Origin: Duganella aquatilis
GTDB lineage: Bacteria > Pseudomonadota > Gammaproteobacteria > Burkholderiales > Burkholderiaceae_D
NCBI RefSeq assembly: GCF_009674565.1
Contig: NZ_WKJL01000041.1
Location: 1-35,871, forward strand
Direction of reading: 5' to 3'
DNA: 35,871 bases
In this document: piece after piece, positions 1 through 8,700 of the stretch
Layout: each line of letters begins with the position of its first letter
Position numbering within the stretch: the first letter of the stretch is position 1
Made by a program: the position numbers and the translations under genes
The notes under the pieces: generated by a model
Databases searched by the model: none
The model's input: the letters and a program-made list of their open reading frames with translations, nothing else
What the model was told of the DNA's origin: nothing

Positions 1-1391
1 TGCAGCCGCTGCACGCGGCGCTGGACGCCTCCCGCGCCGCCGTCGACCAGCTGGCCGGACTGCCGCCGGCCGCGCGCACGCCCGAGCGGCTCAAGCAGGT
101 GATCGAACAGATGTTCGCGCTGGTGCCGCTGGCCCTGGACGCGGTGACCGGCTACACGCTGGCCTCGGAGCACGCCTACCCGCGCATCTCGCGCACGCTG
201 ATCAAGGCCCGCTACGCGGTCGAGCTGCGCGAATACGCCGGCCGCCTCGGCTCGGTGCTGACGGCGCCGCTGGCGACGCGCCAGCCGCTGACGCAGGACG
301 AACACGCGCTGCTGCAAGCGCTGCGCGGCCGCCTGGCGCAGCTGCGCCAGCAGGTGCAGGCGCCGGGCGACGGCGGCCGCAACCCGGCCAGCCTGGCGGC
401 GGTGGCGCGGCGCGTGGACACCGTCTATTTCGGCGACGGCATGCAGCTGGTGGCCGGCGTCGAGCAGGCCAGCCGCGCCGGCCGCGCCTACGACATCGAC
501 ACCGGCCAGCTGGCGCAGCGCTACGTGCCGACCATGGCGCCGATCCTGACGCTGCGCGACGAGCTGCTGCAGGAAGCGCAGCTGCAGGCGCAAAGCGACC
601 ATGAGCTGGCGCGGCGCGAGCTGTGGATCGCCATCACCTCCGGCGCCGCCATCCTGCTGGCGCTGACGCTGCTGTTGCTGATCGTGCGGCGGCGCGTGAT
701 CCTGCCGCTGCTGCGCGCCACGCGCGCGGTGATCCGCCTCGGCAACGGCGACTATTCGCGCGACCCCGGCAGCTCGCAGCGGGCCGATGAAATCGGCGAC
801 ATGCTGCGCGCGCTGTCGACGCTGCGCAACAACAGCATCGAACGCCAGCAGCTGGAACTGGAGCGGCAAAGCCTGATCGACGAACTGCGCGCGCGCGCCA
901 ACACCGACTACCTGACCGGCATCCTGAACCGGCGCGCCTTCACCACGGCCGGCAACCAGCGCCTGCACCGCGCGCAGCAGCACGAGGAAACGCTGGCGGT
1001 GCTGCTGTTCGATATCGATCACTTCAAGTCGGTCAACGACTCGCATGGCCACGAGGCCGGCGACCAGGTACTGATCCGCGTGGCGGCGGTGATCCGCGAC
1101 GCGCTGCGCGACGGCGAGATCGTCGCCCGCCATGGCGGTGAGGAGTTTGTGGTGATGCCGTCGCATTGCAGCCATGCGCAGGCCTGCGCGCTGGCCGAGC
1201 GGCTGCGCGAACTGATTGAATCCGAGCCGCTGACGCTGCCCGATGGCCACATCCTGCGCGTGACCGCCAGCTTCGGCGTGGCCAGCGCCACCGGCCCGAC
1301 GGCGGCGCTGGACGATCTGCTGCATGCGGCCGACCTGGCGCTCTACCGCGCCAAGCGCAAGGGCCGCAACCGCGTGGAGAGCGCGGGCTGA
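1..1391 (+). CDS. Membrane-anchored GGEEF diguanylate cyclase (5' truncated by window edge)
   Basis: The frame is open back to base 3, so the true start lies outside the window. Visible parts in order are a helical extracytoplasmic region, one transmembrane helix (about bases 625-695), a HAMP-like linker beginning RRRVILPLL, a short coiled coil, and a GGDEF domain ending at the C-terminus. The active-site loop is GGEEF (about bases 1135-1149), preceded by the metal-binding FDIDHFKSVND segment, so the enzyme probably makes cyclic di-GMP from two GTP at the inner membrane. The product-inhibition I-site position reads RDGE instead of RxxD, which suggests weak or absent feedback inhibition. There is no EAL domain. 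Its stop lies 3 bp from the stop of the convergent serine hydrolase gene, leaving no room for a terminator. The input signal cannot be told from the sequence. Confidence 0.9.
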   Translation, partial: QPLHAALDASRAAVDQLAGLPPAARTPERLKQVIEQMFALVPLALDAVTGYTLASEHAYPRISRTLIKARYAVELREYAGRLGSVLTAPLATRQPLTQDEHALLQALRGRLAQLRQQVQAPGDGGRNPASLAAVARRVDTVYFGDGMQLVAGVEQASRAGRAYDIDTGQLAQRYVPTMAPILTLRDELLQEAQLQAQSDHELARRELWIAITSGAAILLALTLLLLIVRRRVILPLLRATRAVIRLGNGDYSRDPGSSQRADEIGDMLRALSTLRNNSIERQQLELERQSLIDELRARANTDYLTGILNRRAFTTAGNQRLHRAQQHEETLAVLLFDIDHFKSVNDSHGHEAGDQVLIRVAAVIRDALRDGEIVARHGGEEFVVMPSHCSHAQACALAERLRELIESEPLTLPDGHILRVTASFGVASATGPTAALDDLLHAADLALYRAKRKGRNRVESAG

Positions 1392-1394
1392 GGT

Positions 1395-3017
1395 TTACTT
1401 CTTCGCGGCCAGCGGCGGCTTCACCGGCGTGAACGACAGGTCGCGGAAGTCGTAGCTGAAGTCCGTTTCGGTGGAGATCGGCGCCATCTTCATGCGCTCG
1501 ATGCTGCCGTCCGGATTCAGCGCGAACGTCACGTAGGCGTCGGCATTGAAGTTGCGCTCCTTCCAGCGCACGATGAAGGTGTCGTGCTGGAAGTGCTCCA
1601 GTTCCCCGCTCAGGTCCGGCGTGCGCTCGAAGCGCATGACGTGCTTGCCGCCCTCCGCGCGGATGCTGGCCTTGCCGTACCACGCGTCCTCATACTCGCC
1701 GTCGTAGGACGCCAGCGGCAGCGAAGGCTTGGAGGCCGCCGCGCGCGCGGTGGTTTCCTTGCCCTGGCGCTCCAGCTCTTCCTTGTGCATGGCCGCTTCC
1801 TGCTCGGCGTAGACCTTGATCCAGTCGGTCTTGACCGGCGCGTCCAGCACCAGGTCCAGCATGGTGTAGTACAGCGACGCCATGGCCGCGCTGTTTTCCG
1901 CGTTGGTCAGGATGGCGATGCCGAACTTCTTCTCCGGCACCATCAGCACCGTCGAATAAAAACCCTGCAGCGCGCCGCCGTGCATGGCGACCTTGTAGCC
2001 GCGGTAGTCGCGCAGCTGGAAGCCCAGGCCATAGGCCATGAAGTTCGGCTTGGTCGCGGCCAGCGCCGGCTTCGGATCGCGGATGCGCATCGGCGTCTGC
2101 TCGCTCCACAGCTCGGCCGCCTGCTTGCTGCTGAACAGCTGCTTGCCGTCTTCCATCTTGCCCTGGTTGAGCAGCAGGCTCATCCAGCGTCCGATGTCCT
2201 CGGCGTTGGTGTTGATGCCGACCGCGCCGACGGCGTTCGGCACCGGCATCGGCTTCACCACCGAGATCTTGTCGCGGATCTTGCTGTGCGGCGCCGAGTA
2301 GTCGCTGGTGGCCAGCATCTCGGCCACGCTGGTCTTGGTGCCGTTCATGCCCAGCGGCGTCAGGATGCGTTCCTGCACCGCCTCGCCCCACGGCTTGCCG
2401 GTCTTCTCGGCGATGATCTTGCCGGCCACGATGTACAGCAGGTTGTCGTAGGCGTAGCTGGCGCGGAAGCTGGTAGCCGGCTTGACGTAGCGCAGCCGTT
2501 CAATGATTTCATCGGTGCTGAAATTGGTGCTCGGCCACCACAGCAGGTCGCCGGCGCCCAGCCCCAGGCCGCTGCGGTGCGTCAGCAGGTCGCGCACCGT
2601 CATCTGGCCGGTAACGTAGGAGTCGTACATCTGGAAGCCCGGCAGGTGCTTGGTGACCGGATCGTCCCAGGCCAGCTTGCCCTCGTCGACCAGCATCGCC
2701 AGCGTGGCGGCGGTGAAGGCCTTGGAGTTGGACGCCACTTCGAACAGCGTCTTGCCGTCCACCGGCGTCGGCTCGCCCAGCTTGCGCACGCCATAGCCGC
2801 GCGCCGACAGCACCTCGCCATTCATGACGATGGCGATGGCCATGCCCGGCACATCGAAGGTTTTCAGCGCGCGCCGCACATCGTCGCTGAAAGACGGGAT
2901 GACGCGGTTGGCGAAATCGGCGTCGGCCACCGGCGCCGCCATCACGGGCGCGCCAGCCAGCGCGCCCCACACCGCCAGCGTCATCGCGGCGGCGGCAAAA
3001 GTACGAACAGTTTTCAT
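1395..3017 (-). CDS. Secreted serine hydrolase, class C beta-lactamase/PBP-like family
   Basis: The protein has 540 residues with a clear Sec signal peptide (residues 1-27, ending VMAAPVA), so it is probably periplasmic or secreted. The three motifs of the beta-lactamase/penicillin-binding fold are present: S-N-S-K at 96-99 (nucleophile Ser96, Lys99), Y-D-N at 190-192, and H-G-G at 346-348 in place of KTG. HGG is typical of esterase/peptidase members of family S12 rather than true AmpC enzymes. An extra C-terminal beta-rich domain (about 430-530) resembles DUF3471. The likely reaction is hydrolysis of small esters, amides or D-amino-acid peptides; the substrate is unknown and there is no sign of a dedicated resistance enzyme. 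The ATG overlaps the stop of the upstream M1 peptidase gene in ATGA, so the two are probably translationally coupled. Confidence 0.88.
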   Translation of the reverse strand: MKTVRTFAAAAMTLAVWGALAGAPVMAAPVADADFANRVIPSFSDDVRRALKTFDVPGMAIAIVMNGEVLSARGYGVRKLGEPTPVDGKTLFEVASNSKAFTAATLAMLVDEGKLAWDDPVTKHLPGFQMYDSYVTGQMTVRDLLTHRSGLGLGAGDLLWWPSTNFSTDEIIERLRYVKPATSFRASYAYDNLLYIVAGKIIAEKTGKPWGEAVQERILTPLGMNGTKTSVAEMLATSDYSAPHSKIRDKISVVKPMPVPNAVGAVGINTNAEDIGRWMSLLLNQGKMEDGKQLFSSKQAAELWSEQTPMRIRDPKPALAATKPNFMAYGLGFQLRDYRGYKVAMHGGALQGFYSTVLMVPEKKFGIAILTNAENSAAMASLYYTMLDLVLDAPVKTDWIKVYAEQEAAMHKEELERQGKETTARAAASKPSLPLASYDGEYEDAWYGKASIRAEGGKHVMRFERTPDLSGELEHFQHDTFIVRWKERNFNADAYVTFALNPDGSIERMKMAPISTETDFSYDFRDLSFTPVKPPLAAKK

Positions 3018-4855
3018 TGTTTTTTAAAGGCTTTGTCGACCGAAGTTTGGGTAACCGGATGATAGTGCGAACGCGCCTTGGCGTACACGCCCTTGGCCCA
3101 TTCTTTCTCGTTGGGGTTTTTCAGCAGCGCGGTGTACAGCGGCACCACGAACTTCTGGCGGCCCACACTCATCAGGAATTTTTCCAGCGGTTCGCGCACG
3201 TTGTAGCCGGCATGTACCGACGCCAGGAAGAAGCGGTAGGCGATTTCGTTGTTGCCGGTTTTACCCAGGCCGAAGGTCTGGTCGAGTTCCTGCATCTGCG
3301 CGGCGCTGGCCTTGCCGTCGATATCGTTCAGGAAGTGCATCCACTCCAGCGCGATCCAGCCCTTGGCCGGCAGCTCGGCGGTCGGCGTTTCGCCCTTCAG
3401 CCAGGTGGTGCGCAGCGCATCCAGCGCGGCCAGGCGCGGCGACGCCGCATGCTTGGCGGTGGCCGGAATGCCGGGACCATACAGCCATTCATCCAGCTCG
3501 GACTGCGCCATGATTTCCGGATGCGCGTCCAGCAGGTTTTTCTTCAGGTAGTCGACGAATTCGTCGGTGGTGGCCGACTTGAACGCATGCTGGTCGAACC
3601 AGCCGCGCAGGAACGGGTCGAACACGTCGCGGCCGGCGCGCTGTTCCAGCGTGCGCAGCAGCCAGGCGCCTTTCGGATACACCAGGCCGCCGTCGGTGTA
3701 GGTGGCGGAACTGGTGTCCGGATCGCGCGAGACCAGGGCCTGCTTGGCCGGCGCGATGTGCGCCAGCGACGCCATGGCTTCTTCCTGCTCCACCTGCAGG
3801 TTCATCTCGGCCACTTCTTCGCCGTACAGTTTTTCGACGATGCGGGTGGTGACGTAGGTGGTGAAGCCTTCGTTCAGCCAGAAGTGTTTCCACGAGGCGT
3901 TGGTGACCAGGTTGCCGGACCAGGAGTGCGCCAGTTCATGCGCGATCAGATCGACCAGGCTCTTGTCGCCGGCGATCATGGTCGGCGTGACGAAGGTCAG
4001 GCGCGGGTTTTCCATGCCGCCGATCGGGAACGACGGCGGCAGCACGATCATGTCGTAACGCTCCCAGCGATACGGGCCGTACAGGCTTTCGGCGGCGGCG
4101 ATCATCTTCTCGGTGTCGGCCATTTCGCTGGCGGCGGCGTCGATGCGCTGCGGCTCGGCGTACACCGCCGAACGCGGACCGACGTTGCGCACGTCGATCT
4201 CGCCGATGGCGATCGCCAGCAGGTAGGATGGAATCGGCTGCGTCATCTTGAACTTCCAGCCGCCGGCGCCGGTGGCCTGCTGGTCGTTCTCGGCGCTCAT
4301 CACCACGCGCATGCCGGACGGCGCCTCGATGCGGGCGCTGTAGGTGAAGCGCACCGCCGGCGTGTCCTGCACCGGCGCCCACGAACGGGCGTTGATGGTT
4401 TCCGACTGGCTGAACATGAACGGCCGCTTGCCGGACATGGTCTGCTCGGGCGTCAGCCATTGCAGCGCGGTGGCCGACGGCGCGGTGCGGTAGTAGACGC
4501 GCACCTTCTGCGGCTGGAACGGTAGGGCGATGCGCAGCGCGCGGCCCTTCTCCACGTCCAGCTTGTCGAGCATGAAGGAGACGGCAGTCCAGCGGCCGTT
4601 GGCGGCCTGCACCTGCACCTTGGCGATATTCAGCTCATTCGTGTCCAGCACCAGCGTGCGGGCCGACTTGTCGATCCAGTTCAGCGACAGTTCGGCATAG
4701 CCGGACAGGATCTTGTGGCTGAAGTCAGCCTTGAGGTCCAGATACAGGTCGGTGGTGCGCACCTGGTCATAACGGGCGTAGCTCAGCGGATCGGCATGGG
4801 CGGACAGCGACAGGCATGCGGACAGCACGAGCGCGGAAATGGTCTTCTTGATCAT
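3014..4855 (-). CDS. M1 family metallopeptidase, leukotriene-A4-hydrolase-like aminopeptidase
   Basis: The protein has 613 residues with a signal peptide (residues 1-21, cut near SAHA-DP). The catalytic core shows the substrate-anchoring G-G-M-E-N at 279-283, the zinc motif H-E-L-A-H at 306-310, and the third zinc ligand Glu329 in WLNEG. The stretch between them (LTFVTPTMIAGDKSL, then SWSGNLVTN) is the signature of the LTA4-hydrolase/cold-active aminopeptidase branch of M1. The C-terminal helical part (about 460-610) corresponds to the LTA4H C-terminal domain. It likely removes N-terminal residues from peptides in the periplasm. It is first in a two-gene operon with the serine hydrolase, overlapping by 4 nt. 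The gene is divergent from the riboswitch-controlled transporter, sharing a 287-bp intergenic region. Confidence 0.92.
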   Translation of the reverse strand: MIKKTISALVLSACLSLSAHADPLSYARYDQVRTTDLYLDLKADFSHKILSGYAELSLNWIDKSARTLVLDTNELNIAKVQVQAANGRWTAVSFMLDKLDVEKGRALRIALPFQPQKVRVYYRTAPSATALQWLTPEQTMSGKRPFMFSQSETINARSWAPVQDTPAVRFTYSARIEAPSGMRVVMSAENDQQATGAGGWKFKMTQPIPSYLLAIAIGEIDVRNVGPRSAVYAEPQRIDAAASEMADTEKMIAAAESLYGPYRWERYDMIVLPPSFPIGGMENPRLTFVTPTMIAGDKSLVDLIAHELAHSWSGNLVTNASWKHFWLNEGFTTYVTTRIVEKLYGEEVAEMNLQVEQEEAMASLAHIAPAKQALVSRDPDTSSATYTDGGLVYPKGAWLLRTLEQRAGRDVFDPFLRGWFDQHAFKSATTDEFVDYLKKNLLDAHPEIMAQSELDEWLYGPGIPATAKHAASPRLAALDALRTTWLKGETPTAELPAKGWIALEWMHFLNDIDGKASAAQMQELDQTFGLGKTGNNEIAYRFFLASVHAGYNVREPLEKFLMSVGRQKFVVPLYTALLKNPNEKEWAKGVYAKARSHYHPVTQTSVDKAFKKQ

Positions 4856-4895
4856 GTGGCGGTACTTTCAATGTTATCTTCAGCGCGGAGCAGAA

Positions 4896-4936
4896 TACCA
4901 TAGGCTTGTTTCTGGCATGTGTAGGCGGCTATGGTA
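4896..4936 (+). promoter_or_regulatory. Divergent promoter region with inverted -10-like elements
   Basis: A possible plus-strand promoter is TTGTTT (4906-4911), an 18-bp spacer, and TATGGT (4930-4935), which would start transcription just before the riboswitch. TATGGT also appears on the minus strand at 4897-4902, because TACCATAG (4896-4903) and CTATGGTA (4929-4936) form a perfect 8-bp inverted repeat. That copy could serve the M1 peptidase operon or belong to a dyad operator. The assignment rests on motif matching only. Confidence 0.4.
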
Positions 4937-4946
4937 GAATCCCGGC

Positions 4947-5125
4947 CGTTAGTGGGGAGTAGTCGGCTTGCGCCGCCCCGGCGCAAGAACCTGTGTCAAC
5001 ATAATCGGTCCGCAGACCGTGGCGCAGGTGGCCGTGCAGACAGCACAGGCTTGACGAGACCATGACCGAGGTGCGGCCATGATGGGCCGGAGTCGCGCCT
5101 GGGTCATTGGTTAACCGTTCCGGCC
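4947..5125 (+). ncRNA. yybP-ykoY manganese riboswitch
   Basis: The conserved aptamer pieces of the yybP-ykoY class are present in order: GGGGAGTAG near 4954-4962, TCAACATAATCGG near 4996-5008, and ATGACCGAGGTGC near 5062-5074. Stems and an extra hairpin separate them, and a long 3' region leads to the start codon at 5143. This class senses Mn2+ through a four-way-junction-type fold in which the two loops dock. The downstream gene belongs to UPF0016, a family frequently found behind this riboswitch. No obvious Shine-Dalgarno precedes the ATG, so control may act on ribosome access. The 5' and 3' limits are approximate. Confidence 0.85.
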
Positions 5126-5142
5126 CGCGTACTTCACACATC

Positions 5143-5718
5143 ATGGAAGCATTCTTCGTCTCTACCGGCATCGTCGCCCTTGCGGAAATCGGCGACAAAA
5201 CCCAGCTGCTCGCGTTCGTTCTCGCCGCCAGGTTCCGCCGTCCCCTGCCCATCGTTGCCGCGATCTTCGTCGCCACCATCGCCAACCACGCCTTCGCCGC
5301 CGCCATCGGCACCTGGATCACCAGCCTGATGGGACCGGACCTGCTGCGTTGGGTGCTGGGCGCGTCGTTCCTGGCCATGGCGGCATGGACGCTGATCCCG
5401 GACAAGCTGGATGAGGAAGACGCGCAGCTGGCGAAGTACGGCGTGTTCCTGACCACGCTGATCGCCTTCTTCATGGCGGAGATGGGCGACAAGACGCAGG
5501 TCGCCACCGTGGCCCTGGCGGCCCGCTACCACAGCCTGGTGGCCGTGGTGTGCGGCACCACGCTGGGCATGATGCTGGCCAACGTGCCGGCGGTCTACTT
5601 CGGCGACAGGATCGCCAACCGCGTCTCGCTCAAGCTGGTGCACGGCATCGCCGCGCTGATCTTCGCGGCGCTGGGCGTGGCCACCTTACTTGGCGCCGGC
5701 GCCGGCCTGGGCGTCTGA
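5143..5718 (+). CDS. UPF0016/GDT1 (TMEM165) family transporter, probable Mn2+ exporter
   Basis: This 191-residue, almost entirely hydrophobic protein carries the two family signature motifs: E-I-G-D-K-T at 15-20 and E-M-G-D-K-T at 113-118, one in each half of an internally duplicated six-helix membrane protein. The acidic residues in these motifs form the cation site in the family. Bacterial members (MneA type) export manganese, and the Mn riboswitch directly upstream supports that role here. The ATG at 5143 is chosen because an upstream in-frame TTG lies within the riboswitch 3' region and would add a non-membrane tail. The 3' end overlaps the convergent glucan synthase gene by 33 bp (5686-5718). 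I am confident of the family; metal specificity is inferred. Confidence 0.92.
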   Translation: MEAFFVSTGIVALAEIGDKTQLLAFVLAARFRRPLPIVAAIFVATIANHAFAAAIGTWITSLMGPDLLRWVLGASFLAMAAWTLIPDKLDEEDAQLAKYGVFLTTLIAFFMAEMGDKTQVATVALAARYHSLVAVVCGTTLGMMLANVPAVYFGDRIANRVSLKLVHGIAALIFAALGVATLLGAGAGLGV

Positions 5719-8700
5719 CGACACGGCCGCGCCGGACGCGCGCGGCAGCAGCAGTTCCACCTGGTGGGTGCCGCCGCTGTCGCGCAGTTCCACCATCTGG
5801 TCATGCTGCGGCACGCCGTCCACCGTTAGCGAGGCCACTTCATCATCGCCCTGCACCACCCGGATCACATAACTCGCGCTGGCGTAGCGATACGTCAGCG
5901 TGAAGGTGGTCCAGCCTTGCGGCATGCGCGGTTCCAGCTTGAGGTGATGCGCGGTGCGCGTCAGGCCCAGCAGCGACTCCAGGATCAGGCGGTACATCCA
6001 GCCCGACGAACCGGTGTACCAGCTCCAGCCGCCGCGCCCGATGTGCGGCGCCACCGCGTACACGTCGGCCGTCACCACGTATGGTTCCACCTTGTAGGTC
6101 GCCGTGTCTTCCGGCGTGCGGCCGTGCATCACCGGATTGATCATGCGCGCCAGTTCCCAGGCCCGCTCCGTCTCGCCGAGGCGGGCGAAGGCCATCGCGG
6201 TCCAGATGGCGGCGTGGGTGTACTGGCCGCCGTTCTCGCGCACGCCCGGCACGTAGCCGCGGATGTAGCCCGGATTCGGCCCGGCCTTGTCGAACGGCGG
6301 ATCGAGCAGCTGGATGATGCCCGAATCGCGGCGAACCAGGCGCTGGTTGACCTGCTCCATCGCGCCGCGCACCCGCACCGGATCGGCGGAGCCGGACAGC
6401 ACGCCCCAGCTCTGCGAAATCGAATCGATCTGGCATTCCTCGTTGGTGTGCGAACCAAGCGGCGTGCCGTCGTCGAAGTAGGCGCGGCGATACCATTCGC
6501 CGTCCCAGGCGTTCTGCTCGACGTTGGCGGCGATGCGGCGCGCCTGCTCGCGGCACTCGGCGGCGAATTCCGCGTCGTTGCGCAGGTCGGCCACCTCGGC
6601 AAAGCGCTTCAGCACTTCGCACAGGAAGAACGCCAGCCACACGCTCTCGCCCTTGCCATGTTCGCCCACCTTGTCCATGCCGTCGTTCCAGTCGCAGGAA
6701 CCGATCAGCGGCAGGCCGTGCTGGCCGAAGCGCAGGCCGTTGCGGATGGCGCGCTGGCAGTGTTCATACAGCGTGCCATGCTCGCTGGAGCGGGCCGGCA
6801 TGTCGTAGTAGGAGTCCTCTTCCTGCTTGACCGCGCGCCCTTCCAGGTAAGGCGCGGTTTCATCGAGGATGCTCAGGTCGCCGGTCGAGGCGACGTAGCG
6901 CCAGGCGCCCAGCGGCAGCCACAGGTAATCGTCCGAGCAGTGCGTGCGCACGCCGCGGTCCGACGGCGGATGCCACCAGTGTTGCACGTCGCCTTCCAGG
7001 AACTGGTGCGCGGCGCACAGCATCAGCTGGTCGCGCAGCAGCTGCGGTTGCGTGTGGATGGTGGCCATCGCGTCCTGCAGCTGGTCGCGGAAGCCGAACG
7101 CGCCGCCCGACTGGTAGTAACCGCTGCGCGCCCAGATGCGGCAGGCGATGGTCTGGTACATCAGCCAGCCGTTGGCGATGACGTCCAGTTCCGGCTCCGG
7201 CGTTTCGATGCGCACCGCGCCCAGGGTTTTCTCCCATTGCGCGTGGACGGCGGCCAGCGCTTCCTGCGCGGCGCCGGCGCTGCGGTGTTTCTGTACCAGG
7301 CTGCTGGCGTCGGCGTTGCGGCGGCCGGCCACGCCCAGCACGAACACGATCTCGCGTTCCTGGCCGGGCAGCAGGTCGAACGGCGCCTGGATCGCGGCGC
7401 AGGCATCCAGCCCGGCGCCGATCTTGCCCGACAGGCGCGAGCGGCGCAGCGCGGCCGGCGCCGCCAGGCTGCCGTTGCGGCCCATGAACTCGGTGCGGTC
7501 GCCGGTGACGGTGCGCAGCGTGGCGTCGCAGTTGAAGAAGGCCACGCGGCCGCTGAACTCCGTGTTGTACGGATTCTTGGCGAACATCGCGCCGCTGACC
7601 GGATCGGTCTCGGTGATGATGTGCATGCCCGACTTGGAGCGCATGTCGCCCAGCACCCACTCGACATAGCCGAAGGCCGACAGGCGGCGCTGCACCGCCG
7701 AGTCGTTGCGCACTTTCAGCACCGTGTACTTGATCGGCGCGTCGACCGCGACGAAGGTGGTCATCTCGCTGTGGATGCCGGCCTCGGTGTGTTCGAATAC
7801 GCTGTAGCCGAAGCCGTGGCGCGTGATGTAGGCGCCGTTGCCGCGCGCCGGCAAGGCGGTCGGCGACCAGAACTGGCCGCTCTGCTCGTCGCGCAGGTAG
7901 AACGCTTCGCCGCTGGCGTCGCTGACCGGGTCGTTGTGCCACGGCGTGATGCGGTATTCGTGCGCGTTCTCGTGCCAGGTATAGGCCTGGCCGCTCTCCG
8001 AGATCACGGTGCCGAACTGCGGATTGGCCAGCACGTTGGACCACGGCGCCGGCGTGCGCTGCGTGTCGCTGGTGGTGATCACGTATTCGCGGCCGTCCGG
8101 CGTAAAGCCGCCGATGCCGTTTTCCAGCACCAGGCCGCGCGCCGGATGGGTGACCGGGCCGGCGTCCGCGTACTCGCCGCGATTGTCCGCCAGCAGCGGC
8201 GGCATGCGCATGGTCGGCGGCGCCGGACGCTTGATCTGTTCGGACAGCGTGCCGCGCGCATCGCTGATGATGACGCGCGCCACCGACTGCATCAGCACCC
8301 GGTCTTCGTTCGGGATCTGGTCCATCAGGCGCACGAAGATGCCGCCCGGGCGGTCGATGGCCTGGGCGTCGATGCCGGAGGCGATCAGGCCCATGATCTG
8401 GTCGTGCAGCGCCTGGCGGTAGCCCGACTGGTCCTCGTACCAGATCACCAGGTCCACCACCAGCCCTTTCAGGCGCCAGTAGGCGTGCGCCTGCACCATC
8501 TGGCGCGCCAGTTCGATGTTGGACGGGTCCTTGATCTGCATCAGCACGATCGGCAGGTCGCCGGAAATCGCGTACGCCCACAGGCCGGACTGGCCGCGCT
8601 GGTTCTTGATCAGCGTCGAGGCGTCGGCGCGCAGGCCGGCGTTCGGGTAGATCACCGAGTTGGCCAGGCGGCCGAACAGCTGGCCGTCCGCCTCGCTGGC

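Noticed and set aside
4929..5507. Minus-strand frame across the riboswitch and transporter start
   Set aside because: It is antisense to a conserved RNA and to the EGD-motif membrane protein; no supporting features.
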